Assembly: GCA_965227445.1 (NCBI GenBank) | Contig: OZ245751.1 | Span: 6,456,673 to 6,520,672, forward strand | Length of the DNA: 64,000 bases | DNA from: DT-110 sp030148525 | GTDB taxonomy: Bacteria > Bacteroidota > Bacteroidia > Chitinophagales > Saprospiraceae | Direction: 5' to 3' | Made by a program: the position numbers and the translations under genes | The notes under the pieces: generated by a model | Database searches by the model: none | What the model was told of the DNA's origin: nothing | The model's input: the letters and a program-made list of their open reading frames with translations, nothing else | Shown: one piece after another, positions 24,347 to 32,458 of the stretch | Layout of the letters: the number at the start of each line of letters is the position of its first letter | Numbering within the stretch: the stretch's first letter is position 1

Positions 24347-25198
24347 TCAAGCTACCAACCCCTCCTCCTCCATCGCCCGTTGTACCTCCAGGTATATTCC
24401 CTCGTCGTTGAGGATGTTATACAGCAATTCGTGGTACTGCGGAAAATCGGGCAAATTGTTGTGGCCGCCGCCCTCAATCGTGAGCAGACGACTGCGGTGG
24501 GGGATGAGCTCGTGCAGCATTTTACCTTGCTTATAGGGAATGAGCCGGTCGCGGTCGCCGTGCAGGATAAGGACCGGGCAGTGCACGCCCTTCAGAAATT
24601 GATCGGTGCGCAGCTTATAGCGAAGTAACCATTTTAGCGGAAGCCAAAACCCATACAGGCGTACTTGATGCAGGAAACTATAGTAGGGCGAATCCAGGAT
24701 TAACATGCGGGGATGATTCCAGGAGGCCATACGGGCCGCAATGCCACTGCCCATCGACCGTCCGTACAGCACGATATGCTCCTCCGGATACTGGGTCTTA
24801 AGCCATTTATAGACCGTCTGGGCGTCGTTGTAGAGGGTGGGCTCATTGCGCTTGCCCGAACTCTTACCAAAGCCCCGGTAGTCGATCATAAAGAAGTCGT
24901 AGCCCTTGCCCACAAAGTCCTTGGCAAACTTACCCCATCCCTTCAGACTGCGGGAGTTGCCCTTCAGGTAAAAAACCACTCCCTTAGAGTTGGGTACCTT
25001 GAAGTGAATGGCGTTAATAGTGCCTCCGTCCTCCATGTCAAAGTTGACCTCGTCAAACGGGAAGGGATACTGGTACTCGAATTGCTTGGGCAGGATCTCC
25101 GGACGAAAAAAGAAAAAATGCTGGAAGAAGTAGAAAAAGAGGCACAAGCCCACGTAGATGAGGGCAACATTGAGCAGGATTATCGTGATTGGCCCCAT
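24347..25198 (-). CDS. Alpha/beta hydrolase, BEM46-like membrane-anchored serine hydrolase
   Basis: 283 residues. An N-terminal membrane anchor (IILLNVALIYVGLCLFFYFF) is followed by an alpha/beta-hydrolase fold. The nucleophile elbow YGRSMGSGIAA supplies the catalytic Ser, DSPYYSF follows, GDRDRLIPYKQG holds the acid, and GGGHNNL gives the catalytic His. The oxyanion region is YLKGNSRSLKGWG. Substrate unknown; relatives are esterases or acyl hydrolases. AT-rich TTAAAAATT repeat text abuts the stop codon. Confidence 0.87.
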   Translation of the reverse strand: MGPITIILLNVALIYVGLCLFFYFFQHFFFFRPEILPKQFEYQYPFPFDEVNFDMEDGGTINAIHFKVPNSKGVVFYLKGNSRSLKGWGKFAKDFVGKGYDFFMIDYRGFGKSSGKRNEPTLYNDAQTVYKWLKTQYPEEHIVLYGRSMGSGIAARMASWNHPRMLILDSPYYSFLHQVRLYGFWLPLKWLLRYKLRTDQFLKGVHCPVLILHGDRDRLIPYKQGKMLHELIPHRSRLLTIEGGGHNNLPDFPQYHELLYNILNDEGIYLEVQRAMEEEGLVA

Positions 25199-25569
25199 GG
25201 TTCTCTTCTTAAGATGAAAGATGACTAGATGCTAGATAAAAGAATAGGTTAGCGATGACTGAAAAGCTACTATATCTTTCAATCTGCTTCTAAGGTTAAG
25301 TTTCCCGGCTTCACTGCGTTCCGGCGGGCAGGGCAGGTTCCCGCTTTCGCCAAGGCTTCAGCGGGCAGGGCAGGTTGAGGTTAAGATTTAGGTTGAGATT
25401 AAGATTTCTCACTTACTATTTCCTTCTGACCTCCCCGGCCGCCGAAACTTTAGTGAAGGCTGGCCGATTACCGTGAATCGTAAGCCGTGAATCGTAAGCC
25501 GTGAATCGTAAGCCGTGAATCGTCAACCGTCTTTTGTAATTTACCAAAATCCCACCAACCCACCAAAAC
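25199..25569. repeat. Repeat-rich interval: GC palindromes and a 4x14-bp tandem array
   Basis: Contains CCCGCC-family repeats (25316-25376 with two CGGGCAGGGCAGGTT copies, and 25433-25464) and degenerate GGTTGAGATTAAG text near 25376-25405. A tandem array of the 14-bp unit CCGTGAATCGTAAG follows, three perfect copies and one variant (25471-25526). No gene is seen; the array ends 44 bp before the hemerythrin start. Confidence 0.65.
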
Positions 25570-26001
25570 ATGAAAAAGCGCAAGCCACTTCGCCGGCATC
25601 CCGACCTCATCCCCTTCTCCCGGGAACACCATAAGCTGCTGCTCACCGCCCAGCTACTCAAGACCGATGTGCCCGACTATAAAGGCATGCCCAATACACC
25701 TGCCGGCAAAAGGACATACGTTACCGTATTTATGGATGATCTCCTGGAACCCCATATGCAGCGCGAGGAAGAAGAGCTGTTCGCCAATGCAACGGGGCAT
25801 TCCGAATTGGTTGATCTGGCCCATAAACTGGAACGGGACCACGCTTTTTTCCGCAAGGAAATCCCCAAACTAACCGATCTCGAAGAAGACGAAGCCCTCA
25901 CTCAAGCCCTCGATCGCCTAGGCCGTAGGCTCGAAAAACACGTGCGCCTCGAAGAGCGGGAGTTCTTTCAACAATACCAGGTGTTAATTCTTAATGCATA
26001 A
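25570..26001 (+). CDS. Hemerythrin-domain protein
   Basis: 143 residues forming one HHE four-helix bundle. Candidate diiron ligands are His10, His20 and His21 (PFSREHHKLL), the His/Glu motif EPHMQREEEELF, DHAFF and the C-terminal EKHVRLEEREFF. Such bacterial hemerythrin-like proteins bind O2, NO or iron. No signal peptide, so cytoplasmic. It may relate to the redox-related genes nearby, but it has its own transcription unit. Confidence 0.85.
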   Translation: MKKRKPLRRHPDLIPFSREHHKLLLTAQLLKTDVPDYKGMPNTPAGKRTYVTVFMDDLLEPHMQREEEELFANATGHSELVDLAHKLERDHAFFRKEIPKLTDLEEDEALTQALDRLGRRLEKHVRLEEREFFQQYQVLILNA

Positions 26002-26051
26002 TGTTTAATTTTTAATTGGGTGGGTAATTAAAAATTAAACACTAAAAATTA
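26002..26051. repeat. AT-rich TTTTTAATT/AATTAAAAA palindrome
   Basis: Between the convergent hemerythrin and hemJ genes the text TTTAATTTTTAATTGGG...AATTAAAAATTAAACAC forms an inverted repeat that may serve as a bidirectional terminator. The same wording occurs at 27880-27950, 24315-24345 and 58550-58688. Confidence 0.55.
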
Positions 26052-26603
26052 TCAATTATCCTTCGCTAATCGCGAGCGCTTATACGCCTTAGCCCCGACA
26101 AAGAGCAGCACCATAAATCCGATCAGGCCCGCAAAGGCAAAGAGGAAGTTCAGGGTGTTTTTGTAGACAGCCAAGAGCACAATAGATACTAGAAAGAGGG
26201 TAGGTACCTCGTTGAGCAGGCGAAATTGCCAGGAATTGAAGCGAAAATTGCCCTCCTCCATTTGGCGGATGATGCGTTTGCTCCAGACGTGATAGATAGT
26301 CAGCCCGACCAATAATCCCAATTTTACAATCATCCAGGGGTTGGCACCCAGCCATTCCCAGCCATTGATGAACAGCATCACCAAGCCGGCCGTCCAGGTA
26401 ATCATCATGGCCGGATTACAGATGATCTTGTAGACCCGCCATTCCATGAGATTGAATTGCTGAGTAAGAATGCCCTTATCAGGTTGAGGCTTTTCGTTGG
26501 CTTCCACGTGGTACACAAATATGCGCACGAGGTAAAACAGGCCCGCAAACCAGGCAACAAATCCGATGATGTGTAGTGCTTTCGCAAAAAAATAAAGGCT
26601 CAT
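26052..26603 (-). CDS. hemJ: Protoporphyrinogen IX oxidase HemJ
   Basis: 183 residues with four to five membrane helices. The hallmark N-terminus is AKALHIIGFVAWFAGLFYL with the essential His and the RIFVYHVEA segment. A second conserved basic/aromatic part follows (WMIVKLGLLVGLTIYHVW). HemJ oxidises protoporphyrinogen IX to protoporphyrin IX, the penultimate step of haem synthesis, using the respiratory chain. It is divergent from ridA with a short shared promoter region (26604-26660) carrying TATCTTTA/TATCTTCG boxes. Confidence 0.9.
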   Translation of the reverse strand: MSLYFFAKALHIIGFVAWFAGLFYLVRIFVYHVEANEKPQPDKGILTQQFNLMEWRVYKIICNPAMMITWTAGLVMLFINGWEWLGANPWMIVKLGLLVGLTIYHVWSKRIIRQMEEGNFRFNSWQFRLLNEVPTLFLVSIVLLAVYKNTLNFLFAFAGLIGFMVLLFVGAKAYKRSRLAKDN

Positions 26604-26660
26604 GGCTGCTCTTTTGTGTAAAGATAGGTATCCGGCAGTATCTTCGCGAAAAAGAATCTC

Positions 26661-27041
26661 ATGCGTAAAATATATACGAAGCTGGCCCCCGACCCGGCGG
26701 GTAATTATGCCCAGGCTATTGTGTCCAATGGTTTTGCTTTTGTATCCGGACAGCTACCGGTCGATTCCATTACCAAAGAGAAGAAAACGACCTCCATTGA
26801 GGAGCAGACCCGACAGGCGCTGCAAAATGTACTCCACATCGTAGAGGCAGCGGGGGGCTCATTGACCTCCATCGTAAAGGTGACCATTTTTGTGACCAAT
26901 ATCGATCTGTGGTTGCGGGTCAACCGTGCCTATCTGGAATTCTTCGGGGATCACCGCCCGGCACGGTCCATGGTACCGATTGGAAATTTGCATCATGGCT
27001 ACCAGGTGGAAATAGAAGCGGTGGCCGCAATCGGGGAATGA
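26661..27041 (+). CDS. RidA family enamine/imine deaminase
   Basis: 126 residues, the usual Rid length. Hallmarks are YAQAIVSNGFAFVSGQLP near the N-terminus, EEQTRQALQNVLHIVEAAG, and the active-site arginine region DHRPARSMVPIGNLHHG followed by VEIEAVA. Hydrolyses reactive 2-aminoacrylate-type enamines formed by PLP enzymes. The gene is followed after 33 bp by a thioredoxin-type gene in the same direction, probably an operon. Confidence 0.92.
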   Translation: MRKIYTKLAPDPAGNYAQAIVSNGFAFVSGQLPVDSITKEKKTTSIEEQTRQALQNVLHIVEAAGGSLTSIVKVTIFVTNIDLWLRVNRAYLEFFGDHRPARSMVPIGNLHHGYQVEIEAVAAIGE

Positions 27042-27074
27042 GCAAACTTTCCGGAAGTCTCAGATGTATTATCC

Positions 27075-27875
27075 ATGAAATCAAAAATGGCACGCATGGA
27101 CTTTACAAAAGACGTCATCGAACGCAGTTACGAGCTACCCATCGTCGTTGATTTCTGGGCACCATGGTGCGGTCCCTGTCAAATGCTGGGCCCCACGATC
27201 GAAGGACTGTCCCGGGAGCAGGAAGGCCGTTGGGCACTCGTCAAAGTGAATGTAGACGAACACCAGGACCTCGCCCGCGAATACGGCGTAAAGGGGATAC
27301 CTGATGTAAAACTTTTCCACAAAGGAAAGGCCATCGGTGAATTTGCCGGCGCCCTCTCCAAGGGCCAGATCGAAGCCTGGCTCGACGAGCATATTCCCGA
27401 CGATCGCCTCGGTGCCCTCGAAGGCATCCTCACCCGCCTCGAGAAAAAGGATCCCACCGCCCTGGCCGAGCTGGAATTATTCGTACAGAATAACCCCGAT
27501 GTACCGGAAGCTCGCCTGGCCCTGGCCCGTGAAGTGGTCTTTTCCGATACCGATCGCGCCCTCGAACTGGTCGAACCCTTCGTCCTGGGCGATAAACACT
27601 ACGACGATGCCGATGATATCCGCACCCTCGTGCGTTTCACCATGGAGCAACCCGACGATTCACCCGCCGGCAAAGCACTCAAAGCCGCTCAGGTAGCCGC
27701 CGAAGCCGGTGACCAAAAAGCACTGATCGAATACATTATCCAGGCTACCACCGCCGATAAATCCTACGCCGACGATCTGCCGCGCAAAGCGGGCATTGCC
27801 CTGTTCCGCCAGTGGGGCAACGATCATCCGCTCACGAAAGCGTTTCGGTGGAAGTTTGATATGGTACTGTACTGA
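27075..27875 (+). CDS. cnoX: Thioredoxin-domain/TPR chaperedoxin (CnoX/YbbN type)
   Basis: 266 residues. The thioredoxin fold occupies about 1-110 with a complete WCGPC at 31-35 (FWAPWCGPCQML) and the cis-Pro region GVKGIPDVKLF. A helical TPR-like C-terminal half (KKDPTALAELELFVQNNPDV, then LALAREVVFSDTDRALELVE) matches YbbN/CnoX. Those proteins protect other proteins from over-oxidation and hand them to chaperones. The start could also be the ATG at 27087 (MARMDF). E. coli CnoX lacks the second active-site Cys; this one keeps both, so it is probably a true oxidoreductase. Confidence 0.85.
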   Translation: MKSKMARMDFTKDVIERSYELPIVVDFWAPWCGPCQMLGPTIEGLSREQEGRWALVKVNVDEHQDLAREYGVKGIPDVKLFHKGKAIGEFAGALSKGQIEAWLDEHIPDDRLGALEGILTRLEKKDPTALAELELFVQNNPDVPEARLALAREVVFSDTDRALELVEPFVLGDKHYDDADDIRTLVRFTMEQPDDSPAGKALKAAQVAAEAGDQKALIEYIIQATTADKSYADDLPRKAGIALFRQWGNDHPLTKAFRWKFDMVLY

Positions 27876-27951
27876 TAATTTTTAATTGATAGTGTTTAAT
27901 TTTTAATTAGAAGTGCTTCTACATTAAAAACTAAAAACTAAAAATTAAGAA
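27876..27951. repeat. AT-rich TTTTTAATT repeat between convergent genes
   Basis: AATTTTTAATTGATAGTGTTT on one side and CTAAAAATTAAGAATTA on the other form a long imperfect hairpin with centre GAAGTGCTTC. It is likely a bidirectional terminator and belongs to the dispersed AT-rich family. Confidence 0.55.
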
Positions 27952-28695
27952 TTATTCTGATATGACCAGATGCGGCACCCCCTCCAGCTCCCAATCGATC
28001 ACCAACCCCTGCGCAAGCCTTCGTGCTACCCGTTTGCCGTACAGCAATTCACTCAGATAAAGCGCCGCTTCGAAGCTTTTGGCACCGCCCGCCGAGGTGA
28101 TGAATTTTCCGTCGTGGACAAAGAGTACATCCTCGCGGATGTCCAGACTGGGGAACATGGTCCGCATTTGCCCGATATCACTGGGGAAGGTAGTGCTGAC
28201 CACTCCGTTTAATAATCCGGCTTTCGCCAAAACGAAGGCCCCGTCGCAGTGGGAGGTTACGTACGCCGCTTCACCAGCCGCCCGGCGCACGAAATTCAGC
28301 ATGTCGTCATTTTCCAGATCAGTATCCAGGTGATGTTCGGCCGAAGGGATCACCAGGATGTCGATCGGGGGCAGACTATCACTCAGGTAGTTGTAATCGG
28401 GCAGGATCCGCATGCCCTCAAAGGTGGTTACCGGCTCCCGGGTATCGGCTACCAGAAAGGTATTCATGGCCTTAATACTATCGCGAAAGATGGTGTGCTG
28501 AAAGATGTCGAAAGGGGCGGTAAGCTCCGTATTGTACACCCCGTCCATAATCAGAAAAGCCACGTTATAGCGGTCGGGCTCCAATGGCCATTTCCGGCCG
28601 GTATTCCGGGGTCCCACCTCCGTCTGTTCGGGGACACAACCGCAAAGTAGAATAGATAATATACTGACAGATAGGGTTTTGGTGACTTTTCTCAT
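27952..28695 (-). CDS. DJ-1/PfpI-family lipoprotein
   Basis: 247 residues. The lipobox LLCGC gives a membrane lipoprotein. The DJ-1/PfpI domain begins with NVAFLIMDGVYNTEL and has the nucleophile elbow TSHCDGAFVLAKAG with its Cys, then TFPSDIGQM and KFITSAGGAKSFEAAL, which resemble the AraC-linked PfpI subgroup. Most family members are cytoplasmic; envelope localisation by a lipid anchor is less common. Function may be glyoxalase- or amidase-like, but is unknown. Confidence 0.83.
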   Translation of the reverse strand: MRKVTKTLSVSILSILLCGCVPEQTEVGPRNTGRKWPLEPDRYNVAFLIMDGVYNTELTAPFDIFQHTIFRDSIKAMNTFLVADTREPVTTFEGMRILPDYNYLSDSLPPIDILVIPSAEHHLDTDLENDDMLNFVRRAAGEAAYVTSHCDGAFVLAKAGLLNGVVSTTFPSDIGQMRTMFPSLDIREDVLFVHDGKFITSAGGAKSFEAALYLSELLYGKRVARRLAQGLVIDWELEGVPHLVISE

Positions 28696-28752
28696 TGATA
28701 GGATAAGGTGTTTCGTGGTAACTTAATAAGCGAACCAATAAAACCGTGTGCC

Positions 28753-28908
28753 ATGAAACAGTTTAATATCAGCATCGGAACTATGATCTTGCGCTTTTAC
28801 CTGATGATGCTCGTAGTGATCATCGCCGGCTTCCTGGGCCAATGGTGGCTCGCCATTCTGGCTTTCCCCATCTTCCTGAGCTCTATGCTGGGATTTACTA
28901 AGAAATAG
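28753..28908 (+). CDS. Small membrane protein, 51 residues
   Basis: From the ATG at 28753; an upstream ATG at 28708 adds 15 unlikely residues. Composition is almost entirely two hydrophobic segments (MILRFYLMMLVVIIAGFLG and WLAILAFPIFLSSMLGFTK). Such short Bacteroidota proteins of this type are conserved but uncharacterised. It sits between the PfpI gene (divergent) and the response-regulator gene (convergent). A GGGAGAAA tandem and a GGGGAACTCCCC hairpin follow (28913-28982). Confidence 0.6.
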   Translation: MKQFNISIGTMILRFYLMMLVVIIAGFLGQWWLAILAFPIFLSSMLGFTKK

Positions 28909-28982
28909 AATTGGGAAAGGGAGAAAGGGAGAAAGGGAGAAAGGGGGAATTGGGGAACTCCCCAACTCTCCAACTCCCCAAC

Positions 28983-30032
28983 TCACCCCGGCATATCCTC
29001 CAGTTTCTGCCGATCGCGGATGGTGATGGTACCGTCGATAATGTCGATGTAGCCGTCGTTTTTGAATTCGGTGAGCATACGGATTACGCTTTCCTTGGCC
29101 GTGCCGACAATGCGGGCCAGGTCGTCGCGCAGAATGTTTATTTCGTCGGTATCTTCCTTATCGCTCAGGTAGATTACGGCATCGGCTACGCGCTTGCGCA
29201 CCGAATGGTAGGCGAGGTGGAGGAGTTGTTCCTCCTTCTCCGAAATGTTATTGGCGAGCATTTTGATCAATTGGGAGGTGACGTCCCGGTTGGCGGTGAG
29301 TAGTTTGTTGAAATCCTCCTTGGGGATGAGGCTCAGCTCAGATTCTTCCAGGGCAGCGGCTGATTCCGAGTATTTGTCATCCTTAATGAGGTCCACGTAG
29401 CCGAGGAAGTCTCCTTCATTGTGGACACTGACGATGTATTCCTTTCCGTTTTCGTTGGTCTTAAAGGCTTTTATTTTACCCTTGTTCACGAAGTACAGGT
29501 AGCGGGGGTATTCGCCCTCTTCAAAGATGAGCTCCCGTTTTTTAAAGCTCTTTGTCTTGCGCTCCTGGCTGAGTTTTTGCAATTCCTGGTAGCCGCGGGC
29601 TTCGTTGATGAAGGCGGAGAGTCCCTGCTCGGTCTGGTCAAACTGCTTTTTCAGCCGATTGCTCTTGTCCAGCCTCGTTTCTACGACTGAGAGCAGCTCG
29701 TCTTTATAGAAAGGCTTGGTGACGTAGTCGTCGGCTCCGAGGTTCATGCCCCGACGGAAATCGGCCTTTTCCGCTTTAGCGGTCAGAAAGATAAAGGGAA
29801 TAGACGCCGTTTCCGGCTTTTTGGTGAGGATGTTGAGTACTCCGAATCCGTCGAGCCGGGGCATCATCACATCGCACAGGATCAGGTCGGGCTGGTGTTC
29901 AATGGCCTTTTCTACGCCCACCTTGCCATCCTCGGCCAGCACCACTGTGTATCCATACAGTTCGAGGATTTCTTCCAGGTTTTCCCGGACTTCCTCATTA
30001 TCCTCAATAACCAGAATGGTTTTGGAATCCAT
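28983..30032 (-). CDS. Response regulator with Crp/Fnr output (REC-cNMP-HTH)
   Basis: 349 residues. The REC domain (1-125) carries the phospho-acceptor Asp54 (LILCDVMMP), conserved Thr/Lys in FLTAKAEK and VTKPF. A cyclic-nucleotide-binding-fold domain follows (about 160-265, ELIFEEGEYPRYLYFVNKG). The C-terminal Crp-type HTH (about 285-345) has recognition helix AKESVIRMLTEF. This fuses the roles of FixJ and FixK in one protein. It lies 42 bp downstream of the PAS kinase gene, so the two are cognate and co-transcribed. It probably binds Fnr-like sites such as ATGATAAAAATCAT at 32275-32288. Confidence 0.92.
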   Translation of the reverse strand: MDSKTILVIEDNEEVRENLEEILELYGYTVVLAEDGKVGVEKAIEHQPDLILCDVMMPRLDGFGVLNILTKKPETASIPFIFLTAKAEKADFRRGMNLGADDYVTKPFYKDELLSVVETRLDKSNRLKKQFDQTEQGLSAFINEARGYQELQKLSQERKTKSFKKRELIFEEGEYPRYLYFVNKGKIKAFKTNENGKEYIVSVHNEGDFLGYVDLIKDDKYSESAAALEESELSLIPKEDFNKLLTANRDVTSQLIKMLANNISEKEEQLLHLAYHSVRKRVADAVIYLSDKEDTDEINILRDDLARIVGTAKESVIRMLTEFKNDGYIDIIDGTITIRDRQKLEDMPG

Positions 30033-30074
30033 ATTAAGCGTTGTTTGTTCGTGAAGCTAATGTTGATCAGCTCC

Positions 30075-32138
30075 CTAGGTTTCTTGTCGTTTTGGTAGCC
30101 TTACGGCAAAAGTAGTGCCTTCACCCAGGCGGCTTTCAAAGGTGATCTGGCCGCCCATCAAATCTACGTATCGCTTCACTATATTTAACCCCAAGCCGGT
30201 ACCCTGGATGTTTTCCACATTGTGCGCCCGGAAAAAACGGGTAAACAGGTGTTGTTGCTCCTCTTCGGGAATGCCTATCCCCTGATCGGTGACTTCCAGG
30301 CGCACCAGATCGTCGCCCATATCGATGCGCAGTTTGATCGTTTTTCCGGCTTCTGAATATTTGATGGCATTCGATAGCAAATTGATCAGCACATTCTTTA
30401 CCATTTTGGCATCGAGAAATACGGTGTCCTGCTGCCCCTCGTAGGAATAGGCTATGTCCTGGTCACTTTTCAAAATGCCGTGCAGGTCATCCATTACTTC
30501 CCGGCTTAGCTTATCCAGATCGCAGTCTATGGGGTCGGGGTGGATCGCCCCTTCTTCCAACCGGCTCAGCGAAAGGAAGTCATTCAATATGCCGGTCAGG
30601 TTGGATACGGCTGATTTTATTCGTTTCGTATGTTTTTCCCGTTTGGGTTGCTGCTCCTCCTTGCGGTAAGCTTCGACCAGGTCGGCCGAGGAGAGTATGG
30701 TGCTCAGAGGGGTCCTGAATTCATGGGAAGCCATAGAAACGAATCGGGATTTGAGTTTGCTGAGTTCTTTTTCTGCTTCGAAGGCTTTCTGGAGTTCCCG
30801 CTGATTCTTGCGGAGGGCTTCCTCGGCCAGCTTGCGCTCCTTGATCTCAAACTCCATCTTCTTATTGATATTCAGAAGTTGGTTAACGGCTGAGGCCAGC
30901 TCTTCGGTACGCAGTTCTACCCGTTTCTCCAGCTGGCTATTCATCTCCTGGATGCGTTTTTCGGCTTTGCGTTGCTCGGTGATGTCGACGCCCGATAGTA
31001 AGTTTATTGCGACCTCCTCTTCCTCGTTCCGTACCAGGGCATTATGCCAGGCCATTAACCGTATTTCCCCGTTTTTGGTAACTACAGAGCTCTCGAAGTA
31101 TCCGCCCTTGGCATTGGGACTTTGCAAAAAAGTATGGAACTCCTGCCGCTTCTCATCACGTTCCCCTTCGGGAATGACCAGGTCAAACCAGTTTTTTTGC
31201 ATTACCTCTTGCTCCGTGTAACCCAGTATTTCACTTCCCTTGCGATTAAGGAGTGTAATCTGTTCGTTACCGTCGATAGCAACAAACAGGGTGTTGGCTA
31301 CGTCCAGGTACTGCTGAGCGCGCTCCTTTTCCTGGTTGAGTTCCCGTTCGGCGTTTTTGCGATCGGTGATGTCGATGCCCGAGGAGATCATGCCGATCAC
31401 CTCGAAGGTGTCGTCTACCAGTATGCTGTTTTTCCAGGCAAAATCCCGCAAGCACCCATCGTGGCGGACCACCTTGCTTTCGTAGGAGTCGATGAGGTCG
31501 ATGTCCTCCGCCATCATCTGCCGAAAGGCCGTTTCCGCAACCTCGCGAGGTCCCTCGGGATAGATCAGCGAAAACCAGTTCTGACCCTGCACGGAATCTT
31601 CGGGTTTGTCCCCGAGAAAAGCACAACCTTTTTTATTGATTTCCACGACCCGGCAGTCGGTATTCAGTACAACGTTGATGGTGTTAGCCATGTCGAAGTA
31701 GGTCTGCGCCCGCTCTTTTTCTTCCCGCAGGGCGGCTTCCGCTTCTTTTTCCCTGGTGAGGTCGTGGACGATTCCGGTGAACAGTATTCGTTCGGGTAGT
31801 TTTACTTCGCTAATACTCAAACGCAGGGGAAAAGTGGTGCCATCTTTTTTTCGGCCACGGACCTCGCGCCCAATGCCGATGATCTTAGCGTCACCCGTTT
31901 TCAGGTAGTTGGAAATATATTGGTCGTGGCGGTTTTTATCGGGAGGAGGCATCAGCATGCTGACATTTTGCCCTTCCATCTCCTCTAGGTCGTATTTGAA
32001 TAAACGGGCAGCGGCGTCGTTGACCATTTCCATCCGTCCCCGCTCGTCAATAATGATTATTCCGTCCGTAGCAGTCTGAATGACGGCTTCCAGTTGCAGG
32101 GAGGCTTCGGATTGCTTTTTAGATCGTACGGGATCCAA
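30075..32138 (-). CDS. PAS-domain histidine kinase with FixL-like haem PAS
   Basis: 687 residues from a TTG at 32138; an in-frame stop lies upstream and no ATG precedes the first domain. There are three PAS domains (about 13-130, 143-265, 278-395), a coiled coil, HisKA with the phospho-His in MASHEFRTPL and an HATPase (NLLSNAIKY, DQGIGIP, GTGLGLNIV). PAS1 carries the FixL oxygen-sensor signature: PPPDKNRHDQYIS with His71 as proximal haem ligand and IIGIGR with Arg91 exactly 20 residues later, as His200/Arg220 in Bradyrhizobium FixL. No membrane segments, so it is a soluble sensor. I infer oxygen sensing. Confidence 0.9.
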   Translation of the reverse strand: MDPVRSKKQSEASLQLEAVIQTATDGIIIIDERGRMEMVNDAAARLFKYDLEEMEGQNVSMLMPPPDKNRHDQYISNYLKTGDAKIIGIGREVRGRKKDGTTFPLRLSISEVKLPERILFTGIVHDLTREKEAEAALREEKERAQTYFDMANTINVVLNTDCRVVEINKKGCAFLGDKPEDSVQGQNWFSLIYPEGPREVAETAFRQMMAEDIDLIDSYESKVVRHDGCLRDFAWKNSILVDDTFEVIGMISSGIDITDRKNAERELNQEKERAQQYLDVANTLFVAIDGNEQITLLNRKGSEILGYTEQEVMQKNWFDLVIPEGERDEKRQEFHTFLQSPNAKGGYFESSVVTKNGEIRLMAWHNALVRNEEEEVAINLLSGVDITEQRKAEKRIQEMNSQLEKRVELRTEELASAVNQLLNINKKMEFEIKERKLAEEALRKNQRELQKAFEAEKELSKLKSRFVSMASHEFRTPLSTILSSADLVEAYRKEEQQPKREKHTKRIKSAVSNLTGILNDFLSLSRLEEGAIHPDPIDCDLDKLSREVMDDLHGILKSDQDIAYSYEGQQDTVFLDAKMVKNVLINLLSNAIKYSEAGKTIKLRIDMGDDLVRLEVTDQGIGIPEEEQQHLFTRFFRAHNVENIQGTGLGLNIVKRYVDLMGGQITFESRLGEGTTFAVRLPKRQET

Positions 32139-32274
32139 GGTTGAGGTCTTTAATTGGTCCTACAAAAGAACTTTCCACATATATACCAAACGAACAGCCT
32201 CTTTGTTTCCACGGGCTGTTTGGGAATAGAACGTCGATAAAATAGGGATTTCTGGGAAAAGTCATACCCGCGTG

Positions 32275-32288
32275 ATGATAAAAATCAT
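32275..32288. promoter_or_regulatory. Fnr/FixK-like palindrome between kinase and stress-protein genes
   Basis: ATGAT AAAA ATCAT is a perfect 5-4-5 palindrome matching the Crp/Fnr TGAT-N4-ATCA pattern. It lies between the divergent kinase gene (start 32138) and the Usp gene (start 32459). A near copy occurs at 50405-50417. The encoded Crp-type response regulator is the obvious candidate binder. Confidence 0.6.
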
Positions 32289-32361
32289 TAGGCCGCAGCG
32301 ATCAATCAAACATCTTGCACCCATGTACTCGTAAATCCTCTTGGAAAGGGTGCCCAGTCTG

Positions 32362-32415
32362 TGAGGTTGGGCTTAGGTGGTTTTGTAAAGTGCAAATTAT
32401 CAAGGCCCAACCTCA
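32362..32415. repeat. Dispersed TGAGGTTGGG repeat, copy C (left unit only)
   Basis: TGAGGTTGGGCTTAGG ... TTTTGTAAAGTGCAAATTATC ... GGCCCAACCTCA with inverted ends. It matches the left units of copies A and B. Lies 44 bp upstream of the Usp gene start. Confidence 0.65.
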
Positions 32416-32458
32416 CGTACTTTTTTATTCATTAATCCCAGCCAGAAGTGCTGAACGT

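Noticed and set aside
25471..25526. Tandem 14-bp repeats as a possible CRISPR array
   Set aside because: Units are contiguous without spacers, repeat length is too short and no cas genes are present.
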